Counted from the stretch's first letter, positions 8,891 to 17,740 are shown. The stretch: 22,399 bases of DNA from Bremia lactucae (GCF_004359215.1 NC_090617.1:2189490-2211888), one strand, 5' to 3'. Notes: generated by a model from the letters alone, not told the origin. Numbers and translations are program-made.

Positions 8891-9061
8891 CATCAGTAGA
8901 TGACGTCAGTAGATGACGTCGCAAGCTTCTAGAAGGTTCTATGAACTATGATTGGCTAGAAGTAATGATTAGCTTAGAGGTAGCAATACGTTTGCGAACT
9001 ATGGACCTTAATATATTTACTTTGCATTTTGCTAAACTTCGCTCACTTGACCGTTTCATTA
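8800..9061 (+). repeat. Y1 3' LTR (262 bp)
   Basis: It begins TGTTGGCGATGAAGCG after the PPT and ends TTTCATTA before the GTAAC duplication. It is 23 bp longer than the 5' LTR because it has two copies of AGTATGTACC and an extra 13-bp CRE unit. It keeps TTAATATATTTA at 9008-9019 and the initiator-like run at about 9041-9056. Confidence 0.93.
8875..8921 (+). promoter_or_regulatory. Expanded CRE-like array in the 3' LTR
   Basis: Four sites start at 8875, 8888, 8901 and 8914, again 13 bp apart: TGACGTCA, TGACATCA, TGACGTCA and TGACGTCG. Two are perfect and two carry one change each. The 5' LTR has three perfect sites. Confidence 0.65.
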
Positions 9062-9066
9062 GTAAC
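9062..9066. repeat. Target-site duplication of Y1, right copy
   Basis: GTAAC directly after the 3' LTR, matching 4485-4489. The X2 sequence resumes from here with CAGCACATCG. Confidence 0.93.
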
Positions 9067-9969
9067 CAGCACATCGTCTTCGTAGATCAGCACAAGCACA
9101 CAATGTCCGTCCAAAATCTCTAGATATAGACATGGGTCGATTGCTGATACTTGAAAGCCAATAGAGCATATATACTCGTCAAACGTTTCATTCCATACGC
9201 GCTACGCTTGTTTGAATCCGTAGATAGCCTTGACCAGTTATAAACAATTAAAATTGTCATTAAGCTGAACACATTCGGGGATTTCGCAATAAACTTGTTC
9301 TTTCATGATTTCATACAGGAATGCAGTTACCACATCTAGCTGGTCCAGAGGTCACTTGATAAACTTGGCAATAGTAATGACCATACGCAGTGTCACATAC
9401 TTGACAACCGGCGATAAGGTTTCGGTGTAATCAATGCCGTACTTCTGTCTGAAGCCTTTCGCGACGAGGCGAGCGTTGCACTTGTCGATAGATCCATTTT
9501 CTCTGCGCTTGATCTTAAACACCCATTTGGTACCGATGGCACGTTGATCGTGTGGCAGCTTGGGAGCACGAAGCATACCACGCAGACGCATGGACTGGAG
9601 TTCCCTACGAATTGTCTCGCGTCAATGAACTTGCTGCGGTCCATTTATTACCTTTTGGAAAGACTTTGGCTCAGATAAGCCGATCGATCCTTCAACGGCA
9701 TTAGCACTTGCACGCCAAAAACGAGGAGAAGCAGCTTTGACATCTTGGCCATCATTCTTTTCTTCATCGTCTTCCATCCGCGAGTCAACGGGCGCGCTTG
9801 CTTCTTCAAGACCATTCTGTGTCGACCAGCAGGTTATTTTCTAGGTAGATTTCTCTTTTCACTTGAGCAACCATTTCGCTTTCCTGACTGCTTGTACTTC
9901 ATTTCTGGGGCAGCACAGTCATCAATTTTAGATCTTCAAATTTCAAATCATTGACATCTTCGTCCAAGC
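9067..9969 (-). pseudogene. X2 RT N-terminal part and linker
   Basis: It begins downstream at the second unit of the RT duplication, with YEDD at 9073-9084 (GAA at 9079-9081). Going upstream it holds the AIYGFKQASR block, LDVVTAFL, and at 9591-9352 TKWVFKIKRRENGS and ARLVAKGFRQKYG. Shared stops lie at 9238-9240 (TAA), 9352-9354 (TGA) and 9622-9624 (TGA). The stretch 9700-9969 is the acidic IN-RT linker, with no intact frame. Confidence 0.85.
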
Positions 9970-10990
9970 TTATTGACAGAGACCCGAAAACATACTCATC
10001 GAAGTTAACATCGTGATAATGATAACTTGCCCTGCATCGACGTCAAAGACTCGATAAGCTTTGAATGTTTCTTCGTAATCGAGAAAAATTCCGACGCGAG
10101 TCTTAGGGTCCCATTTGAGTCGTTTTTCCTTTAGAGTCAGAATGTACGTCCGGCAGCCAAATACACGCATGTGTTTTCTACTTGGTTTCGACTCTTGGAC
10201 AATCTCGTACGGAGTCTTGTGCTCAACATTTGGTGACGGCAGTCGATTCTTGACGTATATGGCTGTCATTGTTGTCTCACCCCAGAAGCACTTGTCGAGC
10301 TTGGCGTGATGCAGTATACTGCGCCTTATTGCAACAATCGTCCGAATAGCACGCTCTGCCGTCCCATTAGTCTGGTGGGCGTACGGGACTGTAGTTTGCT
10401 GCTCAATTCCTTCATCTTCGTAGAAAGTCTTGATCGAGCTTGTCGCGAACTCACGAGCTCCATCGTGCCGTACACACTTACCTTCTTGGAAAACTGTGTC
10501 TGGATCTTCATGATGTAGCTCCTGATGTGGCCTTTACTGTCCGATTTGGCTTGCATGCAAGCACCCTTTATACATCCGCTAGCTGCATCAACAATCAGTA
10601 GCAGATACCTGCTCCTCCAACTAATTCTTGTTCCATGGGACCGCAAATGTTGAGATGAAGCAATTTGAAGATTCATAATGATGCTTGTCGCGGTTGCTCG
10701 GGAACGGTATTTGAACCATTCTTCCTTGATGACAGCCGCGGCAAGTGCTTGACAAATTTTGTGTCATCGACGTACTTGCATCCTCTATTATGTCCATGTT
10801 GACCATTTTGCGTAGCACTTGAACTGGAGCATGATTCATACGCGCGGGCAGATCAATCGTCTTTAAACTTGTTGCCGCATTAGCAGATCGTTGAGCCGTA
10901 CGCAGGCAGTAGAGTCCATCAACAAGATCCGCTGTTGTCACTACTTGATACGAGTCCTTACGCGAAACACGCATTTCGGCACCATCAAAC
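9970..10990 (-). pseudogene. X2 integrase
   Basis: The frame 10269-9970 encodes the integrase C-terminus (IYVKNRLPSPNVEHKTPYEI, MRVFGCRTYILTLK). The frame 10676-10326 covers the middle of the core with [12 protein letters not shown] and then runs out of frame at a shared one-base loss near 10479. The frame from 11067 to 10621 holds the HHCC zinc domain. The first catalytic position is Asn (AAC, 10649-10651). The Glu of NGTAER is kept, but the enzyme cannot be made whole. Confidence 0.87.
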
Positions 10991-11067
10991 ATGGAGACCT
11001 TGTTTAACATCTCGTTGGTAGAAGACATGGTACTTGGGCTCATAATCTGATAGAATAAACGAGACAA
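10621..11067 (-). pseudogene. X2 gag-leader/pre-integrase fusion frame
   Basis: A 148-codon open frame that starts in the LTR, passes the PBS (MSPSTMSS), reads NEMLNKVS and is then joined at 10990/10991 to [18 protein letters not shown] of the pre-integrase domain. The join removes gag and protease in frame. The product would be a short leader plus the HHCC domain. It most likely arose by deletion and was then copied, since X3 has the same join. No function is proposed. Confidence 0.8.
11033..11045 (-). promoter_or_regulatory. X2 primer-binding site
   Basis: CTTGGGCTCATAA on the plus strand, the same initiator-Met anticodon-arm match as at 3041-3053. About 50 bases of LTR follow before the N at 11096. 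Confidence 0.8.
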
Positions 11068-11095
11068 AGCGAAGCGAGAAGGAGCAAAGAGCAGC

Positions 11096-11096
11096 N
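11096..11096. other. Ambiguous base at an abrupt sequence join
   Basis: The only N in the window. To the left the sequence is LTR near the 5' end of X2 (matches 3054-3103). To the right it jumps to the RT-RNase H boundary of X3 (matches about 4074 onward). About 970 bp, covering RNase H and most of an LTR, are missing compared with J1. It may be a collapsed assembly gap or a scaffold join rather than a biological deletion. Confidence 0.85.
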
Positions 11097-12106
11097 ACTA
11101 CAGCTTTGCTTTCGTCCATGCCAAAACGTTTGAGAATATCGTCCACATAGCGACGCTGACACATGGTCAAGCTACCCTCTGGGTTGTCTATCAGCTCGAT
11201 GCCAAGAACAAAGGCACACTAGCCACTGTCCGTCATCTCAAAGCGTGTCTTGAGGTCATTCTTGGTACGTGTGACCAATTTGGGCAAGCTGCCAGTAACC
11301 AGCACATCGTCTTCGTAGATCAGCACAAGCACACAATGTCCGTCCAAAATCTTTTGATATAGACATGAGTCGAATGCTGATACTTGAAAGCCAATAGAGC
11401 ATATATACTCGTCAAACGTTTCATTCCATACGCGCGACGCTTGTTTGAATCCGTAGATAACCTTGACCAGTTATAAACAAATTAAATTGTCATCAAGCTG
11501 AACACATTCGGGAAATTCGCAATAAACTTGTTCTTTCATGATTTTATACAGAAATGCAGTTACCACATCTAGCTGGTCGAGAGGTCACTTGATAAACTTG
11601 GCAATAGTAATAACCATACGCAGTGTCACATACTTGACAACCGGCGATAAGGTTTCGGTGTAATCAATGCCGTACTTCTGTCTGAAGCCCTTCGCGACGA
11701 GGCGAACGTTGCACTTGTCGATAGATCCATTTTCTCTGCGCTTGATCTTAAACACCCATTTGGTACCGATGGCACGTTGATCGTGTGGCAGCTTGGCAGC
11801 ACGAAGCATACCACGCAGACGCATGGACTGGAGTTCCCTACGAATTGTCTCGCGTCAATGAACTTGCTGCGGTCCATTTATTACTTTTTGGAAAGACTTC
11901 GGCTCTGATAAGTCGATCGATGCTTCAACGGCATTAGCACTTGCACGCCAAAAACGAGGAGAAGCAGCTTTGACATCTTGGCCATCATTCTTTTCTTCAT
12001 CGTCTTCCATCCGCGAGTCAACGGGCGCGCTTGCTTCTTCAAGACCATTCTGTGTCGAACAGCAGGTTATTTCTGGGTAGATTTCTCTTTTCACTTGAGC
12101 GACCAT
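11097..12106 (-). pseudogene. X3 RT and IN-RT linker
   Basis: The frame 12106-11855 encodes the acidic linker (SRMEDDEEKNDGQD) and runs into RT as far as GPQQVH, where TGA (11855-11857) replaces the Trp codon of X5. RT continues at 11824-11585 (TKWVFKIKRRENGS, ARLVAKGFRQKYG), stopped by TGA at 11585-11587 and TAA at 11471-11473. The catalytic motif YEDD lies at 11306-11317 (GAA at 11312-11314). The RNase H end is missing at the N. Confidence 0.86.
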
Positions 12107-13223
12107 TTCGCTTTCCTGACTGCTTGTACTTCATTTCTGGGGCAGCACAGTGATCAATTTTAGATCTTCAAATTTCAAATCATTGACATCTTCGTCCAAG
12201 CTTATTGACAGAGACCCGAAAACATACTCATCGAAGTTAACATCGTGATAATGATAACTTGCCCTGCATCGACGTCAAAGACTCGATAAGCTTTAGATAT
12301 TTCTTCGTAACCGAGAAAAATTCCGACGCGAGCCTTAGGGTCCCTTTTGAGTCGATTTTTTCTTTAGAGTCAGAATGTACGTCCGGCAGCCAAATACACG
12401 CATGTGTTATTTACTTGGTTTCGACTCTTGGACAATCTCGTAGGGAGTCTTGTGCTCAACCTTTGGTGACGGCAGTCAATTCATGACGTATATGGCTGTC
12501 ATTGCTACCTCATCCCAGAAGCACTTGTCAAGCTTGGCGTGATGCAGTATACTGTGCCTTATTGCAACAATCGTCCGAATAGCACGCTCTGCCGTCCCAT
12601 TAGTCTAGTGGGCGTACGGAACTGTAGTTTGCTGCTCAATTCCTTCATCTTCGCAGAAAGTCTTGATCGAGCTTGTCGCGAACTCACGAGCTCCATCGTT
12701 CCGTACACACTTACCTTCTTATAAAACTGTGTCTGGATCTTCATGATGTAGCTCCTGATGTGGCCTTCACTGTCCGATTTGACTTGCATGCAAGCACCCT
12801 TTATACATCCGCTAGCTTCATCAACAATGAGTAGCAGATACTTGCTCCTCCAACTGACTCTTGTTCCATGGGACCGCAAATGTTGAGATATAGCAATTTG
12901 AAGATTCATAATGATGCTTGTCGCGGTTGCTCGGGAACGGTATTTGAACCATTCTTCCTTGATGACAGCCACGGCAAGTGCTTGACAAATTTTGTGTCAT
13001 CGACGTACTTGCATCCTCTATTATGTCCATGTTGACCATTTTGCGTAGCACTTGAACTGGAGCATGATTCATACGCGCGGGCAGATCAATCGTCTTTAAA
13101 CTTGTTGCCGCATTAGCAGATCGTTGAGCCGTACGCAGGCAGTAGAGTCCATCAACAAGATCCGCTGTTGTCACTACTTGATACGAGTCCTTACGCGAAA
13201 CACGCATTTCGGCACCATCAAAC
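12107..13223 (-). pseudogene. X3 integrase
   Basis: It covers the HHCC domain (13220-12980; PARMNHAPV and CRGCHQG), the core and the C-terminal block. The frame 12972-12559 contains KYLLLIVDEASG and then reads out of frame after the shared one-base loss near 12717. The first catalytic position reads Asn (12882-12884). 12107-12258 is the start of the variable linker, with no clear motif. Confidence 0.86.
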
Positions 13224-13381
13224 ATGGAGACCTTGTTTAACATCTCGTTGGTAGAAGACATGGTACTTGGGCTCATAATCTGATAGAATAAACGAGACAA
13301 AGCGAAGCGAGAAGGAGCAAAGAGCAGCAAGGGTGAAAGGTTGGTAAACCGAAGTGAAGACACTTGAGCAGGAGAAGACAT
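12821..13381 (-). pseudogene. X3 LTR-leader/pre-integrase fusion frame (186 codons)
   Basis: This open frame starts at an ATG inside LTR J2 (MSSPAQVSS), crosses the PBS (MSPSTMSS) and the short gag leader, and at 13223/13224 joins [10 protein letters not shown] of the pre-integrase domain without losing frame. It is the longest intact X frame. The HHCC residues are present. It may be a chance survivor of the in-frame deletion. Confidence 0.8.
13266..13278 (-). promoter_or_regulatory. X3 primer-binding site
   Basis: CTTGGGCTCATAA on the plus strand next to LTR J2, identical to the other X sites. Confidence 0.8.
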
Positions 13382-13551
13382 ATTTGGAAGTGATTGATTG
13401 ATTGGGGATTACACTTCTACTTCTCGAAACCACTCATTTCTACATAGTGCATTTAACTATACTATAATATACGTGAATGCTATGTTTAATCGTGGTTCGG
13501 ATTGGACCGGTTTGGGTTGTGTACATTACCTGTAACCCATAACCCTCAATA
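13279..13551 (-). repeat. Family X LTR, junction J2 (shared by X4 and X3)
   Basis: It lies between the RNase H stop of X4 (13558-13560) and the PBS of X3. It matches J1 with two differences in about 275 bases. It keeps the TATA-like run and the in-LTR ATG at 13381. The outer boundary is uncertain by about 10 bp. Confidence 0.75.
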
Positions 13552-13557
13552 CGGCCC

Positions 13558-14509
13558 TCAATGCGAGCTCGCTTGAATGCCAAAAGCCGCTGTTATTTCC
13601 TTGTGGCATGGACCGTGTAGTGCCTTAGTCAAAATGTCTGCGAGCATAACCGAAGTCTCGCAATAGTCGACCTTGACTTCTTCCCGTTTTATCTTTCCAC
13701 GAATCTGGTGGTACTCGATGTCGATATGTTTAGCGCGGCCATGATTTACAGGATTCTTTGTCATCTTGATGCATGGCTGATTGTCTTTAAAAATTACAAA
13801 CTCGGGTGTAGAATAAACGGCAGCAATTATAATCTCACAAAGCAAGCGATAAATCTATTTGCCTTCTTTGATTGCCAGACTAAGCGCAATGTATTCCGCC
13901 TCGCTAGTGGAAAGTGAGACGCTTGATTGTTTCTTGCTGCCCCAACTTATGGGTGCACTAAGTAACATGAACGTGTAGCCCGAAGTCGATTTGCGATCAG
14001 CAAGCTTTCCAGCCCGGTCTGCATCAGAGTATCCACAAAAACCAATCTTATCGCTTGGGTTGTAACAGATTCCATGCGTCTTGGCGTATTGTGAATATCA
14101 AAAGATACGCTAAACTGCAACTCAGTGTTCTTCTTGGAGGTTCTCCATAAAGCGTGATACATATCCAACGGCGTACGCAATATCTGGGCGCGTTACAGTC
14201 GTAAGTGGCATCAGTGCACCAGCTGCTTCGCGAGATGGAGCGTCCACTTTGGTAGCTGCATTACTTGGGGGCAGCCGAGAGCTTACATCAACCGGACTCA
14301 CTACAGCTTTGCTTTCGTCCATGCCAAAACGTTTGAGAAAATCGTCCACATAGCGACGCTGACACATGGTCAAGCTACCCTCTGGGTTGTCTATCAGCTC
14401 GATGCCGAAAAAAAGGTACACTTGCCACTGTCCGTCATCTCAAAGCGTGTCTTGAGGTCATTTTTGGTATGTGTGACCAATTTAGGCAAGCTGCCAGTAA
14501 CCAGCACAT
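13558..14509 (-). pseudogene. X4 RT C-terminus and RNase H
   Basis: The frame 14421-14122 reads FFGIELIDNPEGSL and TRPDIAYAVGYVS. RNase H motifs follow in other frames: SDADW region near 14030, SEAEY near 13890, FKDNQPC and GRAKHIDIEYHQIR at 13845-13558, ending TGA. It is nearly the same as 3333-4200 of X2. It starts abruptly at the deletion join, just before the YEDD codons. Confidence 0.87.
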
Positions 14510-15050
14510 ACGCGAAACACGCATTTCGGCACCATCAAACACCACTTAGAACTTGCCACGCATACTGATTTGGGGTATCAAAAGTAAGTTCTTGCTCATG
14601 CCTGGGACGTAAAAGCGTTCTTGATTTCAATTTGTCTCGTATTTCCATCAGGAAGTATGACTTCTTTCACGATAGTGCCAACACTCTTGATAGGCGCCAT
14701 GTTACCGCCGGCTACTGACGCGCCACCTTCATCACGCTCAATTAGATTGGCACATTTTGCCTTGTCGTTGTATATGTGGCGCGTTGCGCCGCTGTCGACC
14801 GCCACATCCCGGACACGTTCTTGCCCGTCGTCATTCCACATTCCAGCGAAACAGCAAATGCCACCCGATCGTAGTCGTAGGCATCATCGTTGTTTCTCCA
14901 CTGGAAATTGTTGGCCCCGCCTCATCGGGCATTGCCGCCGCGTCTTGGACCTCGATTCTCATATTTTTGCATGGTCCAGCACTTGTCAATGGCGTGCCCC
15001 CAATTTTCCGCAGTACGTGCATTGACGAGATTCACGGTAGATGTTGAAGG
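14510..15050 (-). pseudogene. X4 zinc knuckle and protease
   Basis: The frame 14841-14596 is the best protease of family X here: VAVDSGATRHIYND with the DSG active site, then GGNMAPIKSVGTIVKEV. Upstream at about 15035-14990 is the gag zinc knuckle, broken by the same extra G as in X1. Below 14596 the region leads towards the pre-integrase start, with a TAA near 14555, and ends at the deletion join. Confidence 0.85.
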
Positions 15051-15189
15051 CTTTTGCTGAACTCTCAGACTTCACCGTCACCACTTTCTCGGCCTGCCGC
15101 TTGATATGCTCATTTGTAAGCACCTGTCCAACTTGTGATTGCAGCTTAATATTGTTCATCTCCAGATTGAGTACGACGTTCTCGTAGCT

Positions 15190-15658
15190 CTAGTGTAGAC
15201 TGCGAAGCAAGCAAATAGCTACGTCTTCGTCCTCCATCTTGAGGCCGATGCTGCTGAGCTTGGCGCTGATGTTACGAACTTCATTGCAACGGTGCAAGAC
15301 GTTGTCGTCTTTCGCCATCATCATAATGAAGAGTTGCCTTTTGAGGTAGATCCGGCCAGCCTTCTGCGATCCGACGTACGTCGTTTTTAGACGCGTCCAC
15401 GCCGCCCACGCTCCCTCGCAGTCATCAACCACATGTTGGTAATCCGCATTCATGTCGAGCAGCATAAGTCCAAAGGCAATATTGTTAGCACTTATGTAGT
15501 CCCCTGGCCCGTATTTGTGAAGCTTGGCGTCGTCTCGCGACTCACCACATGCCACGTTGACTTGGTCAAGAACACATTACGCATGTAGCGGCTCCATGTT
15601 GCATAGTTGCCACCGTTAAACTTGACAGTGGAGACCTTGGTTTTGGCAGAAGACATGG
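15190..15658 (-). pseudogene. X4 gag
   Basis: From the ATG at about 15655 the frame reads [20 protein letters not shown] and WSRYMRNVF. After a one-base shift near 15545 it continues in the frame 15555-15190 with [19 protein letters not shown] and [15 protein letters not shown]. It is more complete than the X1 gag around 15480-15540. It ends at a TAG near 15190; 15051-15189 has no continuous frame. Confidence 0.85.
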
Positions 15659-15660
15659 TA

Positions 15661-15673
15661 CTTGGGCTCATAA
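15661..15673 (-). promoter_or_regulatory. X4 primer-binding site
   Basis: CTTGGGCTCATAA on the plus strand adjoining LTR J3, identical to the other X sites. Confidence 0.8.
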
Positions 15674-15946
15674 TCTAATAGAATAAACGAGACAAAGCGA
15701 ATCGAGAAGGAGCAAAGAGCAGCGAGGGTGAAAGGGAGGTAAACCGAAGTGAAGACACTTGAGCAGGAGAAGACATATTTGGGAGTGATTGATTTATTGG
15801 GGCTTAAACTTCTACTTCTCGAAACCACTCATTTCTCTATAGTGCATTTAACTATACTATAATATACGTGAATGCTATGTTTAATCGTGGTTCGGATTGG
15901 ACCGTTTTGGGTTGTGTACATTACCTGAAACCCATAACCCTCAATA
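15674..15946 (-). repeat. Family X LTR, junction J3 (shared by X5 and X4)
   Basis: It lies between the RNase H stop of X5 (15954-15956) and the PBS of X4. It differs from J1 and J2 at about a dozen positions (about 5% by eye). Its PPT-side run is TTGAGGGGGCG on the minus strand, more purine-rich than in J1 or J2, which suggests the latter are mutated there. Outer boundary uncertain by about 10 bp. Confidence 0.75.
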
Positions 15947-15953
15947 CGCCCCC

Positions 15954-16817
15954 TCAATGCGAACTCGCTTGAATGCCAAGAGCCGCTGTCATGTCCTTGT
16001 GGCATGGACCGTGTAGTTCCTTAGTCAAAATGTCCGCGAGCATAACCGAAGTCTCGCAATAGTCGACCTTGGCTTCTTCCCGTTTTATCTCGTCACGAAT
16101 GTGGTGGTACTTGATGTCGATATGTTTAGCGCGGCCATGATTAACAGCATTCTTTGTCATCTTGATGCATGACTGATTGTCTTTATAAATTACAAACTCG
16201 GGTGTAGAATAAACGGCAGCAATTACAATCTCACAAAGCAAGCGATGAATCCATTTGCCTTCTTTGAATGCCAGACTAAGCGCAATGTATTCCGCCTCAC
16301 TAGTGGAAAGTGAGACTCTTGATTATTTCTTTCAGCTCCACCTTATGGGCGCATTAAGTAACATGAACGTGTAGCCCGAAGTCGATTTGCGATCAGCAAG
16401 ATTTCCAGCCCAGTCTGCATCAGAGTATCCACAAAAACAAATCTTATCGCTTGGGTTGTAACAGATTCCATGCGTCTTGGCGTATTGTAAATATCGAAAG
16501 ATATGCTTAACTGCAACCCAGTGTTCTTCTTGGAGGTTTTCCACAAAGCATGACACATATCCAACGGCGAACGCAATATCTGGGCGCGTTACAGTCGTGA
16601 GGTGCATCTGTGCACCAACTGCTTCGCGAGATGGAGCGTCCACTTTGGTAGCTGCATTACTTGGGGGCAGGCGAGAGCTTACATCAACCGGACTCACTAC
16701 AGCTTTGCTTTCGTCCATGCCAAAACGTTTGAGAATATCGTCCACATAGCGACGCTGACACATGGTCAAGCTACCCTCAGGGTTGTCTATCAGCTCGATG
16801 CCGAAAAAAAGGTACAC
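15954..16817 (-). pseudogene. X5 RT end and RNase H
   Basis: The frame 16817-16332 (161 codons) is the longest RT-RNase H piece of family X. It has FFGIELIDNPEGSL, TRPDIAFAVGYVS, FRYLQYAKTHGICY, YSDADWAGN (first RNase H Asp) and RKSTSGYTFML. A shift near 16335 ends it. The rest follows at 16300-15954 with SEAEY, YKDNQSC and GRAKHIDIKYHHIR and ends at TGA 15954-15956. Confidence 0.88.
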
Positions 16818-17740
16818 TTGCCACTGTCCGTCATCTCAAAGCGTGTCTTGAGGTCATTTTTGGTACGTGTGACCAATTTAGGCAAGCTGCCAGTAACCAG
16901 CACATCGTCTTCGTAGATCAACACAAGCACACAATGTCCGTCCAAAATCTTTAGATATAGACATGGATCGAATGCTGATACTTGAAAGCGAATAGAGCAT
17001 ATGTACTCGATGCCAAGAACAAAGGCACACTTGCCACTGTCCGTCATCTCAAAGCGTGTCTTGAGGTAATTCTTGGTACGTGTGACCAATTTAGGCAAGC
17101 TGCCAGTAACCAGCACATCGTCTTCGTAGATCAGCACAAGCACACAATGTCCGTCCAAAATCTTTAGATATAGACATGGGTCGAATGCTGATACTTGAAA
17201 GCCAATAGAGCATATTACTCGTCAAACGTTTCATTCCATACGTGCGACGCTTGTTTGAATCCGTATATAGCTTTGACCAGTTATAAACAATTAAAATTGT
17301 CATCAAGCTGAACTCCTTCGGGGATTTCGCAATAAACTTGTTCTTTCGTGACTTCATACAGGAATGCAGTTACCACATCTAGCTGGTCGAGAGGTCACTT
17401 GATAAACTCGGCAATAGCAATTACCAAACGCAGTGTCACATACTTGACAACCGGCAATAAGGTTTCGGTGTAATCAATGCCGTACTTCTGTCTAATGCTA
17501 TTCGCGACGAGGCGATCCTTGCACTTGTCAATAGATCCATTTTCTCTGCGCTTGATCTAAAACACCCATTTGGTGCCGATGGCACGTTGATTGTGTGGCA
17601 GCTTGGCAGCACGAGCATACCACGCAGACGCATGGACTCGAGTTCCCTACGAATTGCTTCGCGCCAATGAACTTGCTGCGGTCCATTTATTACCTCTTGG
17701 AAAGACTTTGGCTCTGATAAGTCGATCGATCCTTCAACGG
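16790..17740 (-). pseudogene. X5 reverse transcriptase with duplicated catalytic segment
   Basis: The frame 17158-16790 reads YEDDVLVTGSLPKLVTRT and FEMTDSGKCAFVLGIE, then re-enters the sequence upstream of the motif (FQVSAFDPCLYLKILDG) and repeats YEDDVLVTGSLPKLVTRT and FEMTDSGKCTF before leaving frame in a T run. RT therefore has two catalytic loops in one frame, an arrangement not expected to fold as a normal palm. Upstream, 17600-17200 holds the RT N-terminal blocks with stops at 17395-17397 (TGA) and 17281-17283 (TAA). Confidence 0.87.
16815..17240 (-). repeat. 213-bp tandem duplication in X5 RT
   Basis: CACTTGCCACTGTCCGTC starts at 16815 and again at 17028; the units are 16815-17027 and 17028-17240. 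The period of 213 bp equals 71 codons, so the frame is kept across the repeat. The catalytic GAA codons lie at 16910-16912 and 17123-17125. X2 has the same period and end points. Confidence 0.9.

Larger units (their letters stand above)
4490..9061 (+). mobile_element. Y1: structurally complete Copia element, family Y
   Basis: A 4572-bp insertion with a 239-bp 5' LTR, an initiator-Met PBS, gag, PR, IN, RT and RNase H in Copia order, a PPT and a 262-bp 3' LTR, flanked by GTAAC. It lies in opposite orientation inside the second unit of the RT duplication of X2, so it is younger than both X2 and that duplication. The LTRs differ by about 17 substitutions by hand count (about 7%) and by two tandem-repeat units. 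The polyprotein is broken by several frameshifts and an in-frame TAA, so the copy is not autonomous. Confidence 0.95.
9062..11095 (-). mobile_element. Copia family X copy X2, upstream part
   Basis: Coding from 11095 downwards: the last about 50 bases of an LTR (11046-11095), PBS (11033-11045), gag leader, then directly integrase and RT up to the Y1 insertion. The element continues at 4489-3333. Gag and protease are missing through the deletion fused at 10990/10991, identical to X3. Its upstream end is the N at 11096. Confidence 0.88.
11097..13278 (-). mobile_element. Copia family X copy X3
   Basis: Coding from 13278 downwards: PBS, gag leader, the same 1089-bp gag-PR deletion as X2 (join at 13223/13224), integrase, linker and RT, ending at the N in the RT thumb region. 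It has a single, unduplicated RT catalytic segment. The integrase is closest to that of X1. Confidence 0.88.
13558..15673 (-). mobile_element. Copia family X copy X4, internally deleted
   Basis: Coding from 15673 downwards: PBS, gag, zinc knuckle and protease; then at 14509/14510 the sequence jumps straight to the RT catalytic region, and RT end and RNase H follow to 13558. Compared with X3, about 1885 bp holding integrase and most of RT are missing, a length not divisible by three. X4 is therefore complementary to X2 and X3, which lack gag-PR. Confidence 0.88.

Noticed and set aside
16790..17158. A novel RT (retron or group II intron type) because of YXDD motifs
   Set aside because: The flanking blocks, domain order, LTRs and PBS are those of Copia elements.
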